DNA of 21,459 bases from Tubiluchus corallicola. Taxonomy: Eukaryota > Priapulida > Priapulimorpha > Priapulimorphida > Tubiluchidae. Location of the stretch: assembly GCA_030141605.1 (NCBI GenBank), contig JAQGDQ010000955.1, forward strand, positions 1 to 21,459. Direction: 5' to 3'. Shown here piece by piece: positions 20,851 through 21,459 of this stretch. The translations under genes were made by a program, and so were the position numbers. The notes below the pieces were generated by a model. It did not search any database and had not been told where the DNA came from. It worked only from the letters and a program-made list of their open reading frames with translations. Each line of letters starts with the position of its first letter. Position 1 is the first letter of the stretch.

Positions 20851-21459
20851 TCAATACTTACCTAATTTGATACATTAAAACAGTACATATTGCATCATTC
20901 TGTCCTAAAATCACACTAGTAATGTAAACAGTGTAAGCATTATACACTTTGCTGTTTGTTTATCACGGACTCGCTGTTTCGCGGGTTTTCAAAAATATTA
21001 ATGTAAAATATTTATTGCGGTATCTTCGCTGTTTCGCGGGTTTTTGCGGTGCTCCGTCTAAAGTATTTTTGCTTGAGATGCTACTTGCCGATGTGACATT
21101 GTACACAACACACGATTGGTTGATTGATGGAAAGCGACCAACCAGAGAATGCTAAAATAATGTATAACTACTAAAATAAGTATAGCGTCCCTACTTCGCG
21201 GAAATTCACTTATCGCGGGTGGGACAGGAACGGAACACCCGTGATAAGTGAGGGAACACTGTGTACATTTTTGCTTCCCGACTAAATGCTAGCCATTTAT
21301 ATCAATTGAGACCAGCAAGCAAATTTTACACGTTGAATCCTCGATTACTTACACAGATGTATAATGTTTTTATAGAGCTGCTCCAATTGCTCGTGCTTTG
21401 GACCTAGGTGCAAACATTGTGGTCACTGGACGATGCGTGGACAGCGCTTTAAACCGGCC
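10810..21459 (+). CDS. AtuA-family (DUF1446) protein, probable mitochondrial, 5' part, exons 1-6
   Basis: Joined exons (10810-11008, 12232-12332, 13474-13543, 15896-16029, 20480-20568, 21376-21459) total 677 nt, about 225 residues, all phases compatible. Residues 1-45 lack acidic residues until Asp37 and are rich in Arg, Lys, Ser and Thr, like a mitochondrial presequence. From residue 52 the family motifs follow in order: RIGCSSGFWGD (52-62), DYLSEITMSLL (82-92), LGYAPDFV, SNAGGVNP (129-136), VITGDD (159-164), SMNAYLG (192-198) and NIVVTGRCVDSAL (211-223). The family is named for Pseudomonas AtuA of acyclic terpene (citronellol/geraniol) degradation; its exact reaction is not established. Homologues occur in bacteria, fungi and scattered animals, some with a carboxyltransferase-like C-terminus. 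The rest, more than 200 residues, lies right of the window. The start has a good context (AACATGG). Confidence 0.92.
11009..12231. other. AtuA intron 1, mostly unrecognised
   Basis: A 1.2-kb intron with canonical ends. A tRNA-like B box is seen on the minus strand (GGTTCAAATCTCGAC, complement of about 11560-11574), without a convincing A box; it may be an old SINE fragment. The stretches at about 11030-11095 and 11400-11455 look like diverged copies (shared AATGATTAATTA and ATACAAATTTA-like motifs). Nothing else is recognised. Confidence 0.45.
12232..12332 (+). CDS. AtuA-family exon 2
   Basis: A 101-nt exon, acceptor TGTTTTAG and donor GTGAGT, phase 1 in and 0 out. It encodes PQLIYGGDIEFLVSDYLSEI followed by TMSLLTAAKQKNP. 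The (D/E)YL(S/A)E(I/L)TMS motif is diagnostic of the family. Confidence 0.96.
12888..13193. mobile_element. Possible short TIR element, GGGAGCAACA ends
   Basis: GGGAGCAACA near 12890 is inverted as TGTTGCTCCC near 13183-13192. The enclosed 0.3 kb is non-coding and somewhat GC-richer than the surrounding intron. No target duplication was found, so this could be chance or an old MITE. Confidence 0.35.
13474..13543 (+). CDS. AtuA-family exon 3
   Basis: A 70-nt exon with a strong T-run before acceptor GCTGCAG and donor GTAGAC, phase 0 in and 1 out. It encodes ELGYAPDFVQASVAPFLKDI then KSK, matching the family's LGYATDFV followed by a helix ending before SNAGG. Confidence 0.95.
13575..15655. repeat. 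33-bp minisatellite, about 63 copies
   Basis: Head-to-tail units beginning TTGATGAACTGCACAGATTG and continuing GTTAGATAGGTGT fill 2.1 kb of AtuA intron 3, starting about 30 nt after the exon 3 donor. Variants (AGATGGG for AGATAGG, ATCAACTAC for ATGAACTGC, TTCATGAGC) are distributed in blocks. Two 14-bp partial units (about 13611 and 14351) and a roughly 490-bp block at 13861-14350 repeated at 14370-14859 with a 509-bp offset show higher-order duplication. Because 33 is a multiple of three, one frame on each strand stays open for long stretches. Confidence 0.97.
15656..15895. other. AtuA intron 3, tail
   Basis: Ordinary intron sequence between the 33-bp array and the exon 4 acceptor. It is AT-rich in its first half, with TGTGCAG at the acceptor. 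No feature is recognised. Confidence 0.5.
15896..16029 (+). CDS. AtuA-family exon 4
   Basis: A 134-nt exon, acceptor TTGTGCAG and donor TTG|GTGAGTAAG, phase 1 in and 0 out. It encodes IRLVSNAGGVNPHSCSKSLL, then a linker, and ends LKVAVITGDDMMNL. SNAGGVNP is the most conserved family motif. The last three exon bases and the first nine intron bases equal the core of the 28-bp satellite that follows. Confidence 0.96.
16030..16973. repeat. 28-bp splice-donor satellite, array 1 (about 34 copies)
   Basis: The unit is GTGAGTAAGTT then GTAAGCTTCGTTAC then TTG, 28 bp, starting at the exon 4 donor with no spacer. Most units are identical; variants are GTGAATAAG and AAGATTCG, plus one shortened unit near 16510-16530. 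Every standard unit holds TTG|GTGAGTAAG, a near-consensus 5' splice site identical to the true donor. Confidence 0.98.
16974..17423. repeat. 450-bp interspersed segment, copy 1
   Basis: Unique-looking sequence beginning TGTGCTAAGTGTTGAG and ending CAACAAAACAACTG, present three times between and after 28-bp arrays. The AAGATTCGTTAC unit variant precedes all three copies. It contains GAAcaTTC motifs at about 17302-17390. No ATG-initiated gene is supported. Confidence 0.95.
17424..17624. repeat. 28-bp splice-donor satellite, array 2 (about 7 copies)
   Basis: Short array of the same unit between segment copies 1 and 2, with one rearranged unit (GTACTTGTAAAGTAAG) near 17485. Confidence 0.97.
17625..18072. 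repeat. 450-bp interspersed segment, copy 2
   Basis: Nearly identical to copy 1. Where it differs (TATACAGGGTGCC, GTAGAGAAAACC, GAAAATCTGG) it agrees with copy 3, so the copies have exchanged or were duplicated stepwise. Confidence 0.95.
18073..18899. repeat. 28-bp splice-donor satellite, array 3 (about 29 copies)
   Basis: Same unit with scattered variants (GTGTGTAAG near 18484, GTGAATAAG, CTTAGTTAC near 18780). It again ends with the AAGATTCGTTAC variant before the segment. Confidence 0.97.
18900..19353. repeat. 450-bp interspersed segment, copy 3 (most divergent)
   Basis: Its first 260 bp match copies 1 and 2 closely; the later part differs (GTGTGAATTAAGGGTGCGTC, CTCAGCCGCCCTGC). It contains the best heat-shock-element match, TTCtaGAAcaTTC at 19251-19263. 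No 28-bp array follows, so it closes the composite satellite. Confidence 0.93.
19394..19850. mobile_element. Diverged TIR element, family member 2, carrying a 31-bp array
   Basis: Similar in motif order to 7231-7609. Its left end reads CTAGGAGTGAGCATT. The TCACAGCTGAATGTGCTGAT segment, single in the other member, is amplified here. Boundaries are approximate. Confidence 0.55.
19557..19714. repeat. 31-bp minisatellite, 5 copies
   Basis: Five near-identical units containing CACAGCTGAATGTGCTGATT followed by CCATGATGTTT. The third has CTAATT for CTGATT. It lies inside the TIR element. Confidence 0.96.
19973..20238. repeat. 147-bp tandem duplication
   Basis: GCGCTACCTCTTCTGTCCTC at 19973 recurs at 20120, and the following sequence (GGAATGTCTGA, TTTTTATACCAGCTACACT, ACTAGGCAAGTCAACTCTG) matches in order with small indels. 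Two copies, intronic. Confidence 0.93.
20480..20568 (+). CDS. AtuA-family exon 5
   Basis: An 89-nt exon, acceptor ATTTTCCAG and donor GTACAA, phase 0 in and 2 out. It encodes KSDLEAAGVTEMDSGMKFPK followed by TVHSMNAYLG. The VTEMD(S/T)G and S(A/M)NAYLG motifs are family hallmarks and follow directly on exon 4's VITGDD, so no exon is missing between them. Confidence 0.95.
20569..20943. other. AtuA intron 5, first part
   Basis: AT-rich sequence with a (CT)n microsatellite at 20821-20847 just after an AATAAA hexamer (20813-20818). A frame runs on from exon 5 past its donor but leaves the family similarity at NAYLG, so it is intron. Confidence 0.6.
20945..21261. mobile_element. Degenerate Tigger/pogo-like element
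   Basis: The right end read inward, CAGTGTTCCCTCACTTATCA followed by CGGGTGTTCCGTTCC, is typical of Tigger/pogo termini, and GTTTATCACGGACTCGC near 20957 is a decayed left end. GCTGTTTCGCGGGTTTT occurs twice inside (about 20971 and 21028). The CpG-rich remnants are non-coding. Confidence 0.65.
21376..21459 (+). CDS. AtuA-family exon 6, cut by the window edge
   Basis: Acceptor TTTTATAG, phase 2 in; GG|A completes the glycine of NAYLG. It encodes AAPIARALDLGANIVVTGRC followed by VDSAL, the family's G(A)xPIAxAL and ADIVITGRxADSAL motifs. The last codons (Asn-Arg) differ from the usual family sequence after SAL. The exon continues past 21459. Confidence 0.95.

Overview
The window is nuclear DNA from an invertebrate animal. 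It is AT-rich, has short coding islands with GT-AG introns, dense DNA-transposon remnants, a tRNA-derived SINE and large tandem arrays. The phylum cannot be told from the sequence. Two genes were rebuilt by joining exons by eye, and every splice phase agrees. They lie head to head, with start codons 353 bp apart. || Minus strand, 10456 down to the left edge: the 5' part of a JIP3/JIP4 (MAPK8IP3/SPAG9, sunday driver/UNC-16) scaffold. Nine exons give about 335 residues: the RH1 domain, the first coiled coil and the acidic linker. The second leucine zipper, RH2 and WD40 parts lie beyond position 1. The last exon seen is a 36-nt microexon next to a 190-nt polypyrimidine tract. || Plus strand, 10810 to the right edge: the 5' part of an AtuA-family (DUF1446, acyclic terpene utilisation) protein. 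Six exons give about 225 residues, preceded by a probable mitochondrial presequence. || Introns hold nearly everything else. The JIP introns carry hAT-like MITEs (1-226, 4195-4612, 5260-5758, about 7231-7609), a Tigger/pogo MITE with TA duplications (8006-8334), a SINE on the minus strand (6282-6549), a 38-bp minisatellite (2304-2714) and two purine tracts that share an identical 36-bp flank. The AtuA introns carry a 2.1-kb array of 33-bp units starting about 30 nt after exon 3, and a 3.3-kb composite satellite starting exactly at the exon 4 donor. || That composite satellite is the most unusual feature. Its 28-bp unit contains a strong 5' splice site (G|GTGAGTAAG), so roughly 70 consensus U1 sites follow the real donor. 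The arrays alternate with three copies of a 450-bp segment carrying clustered heat-shock-element-like motifs. Use of downstream donors would bring in a TAA stop four codons into the extension. No known system is documented for this; the structure is read directly, the function is inference.
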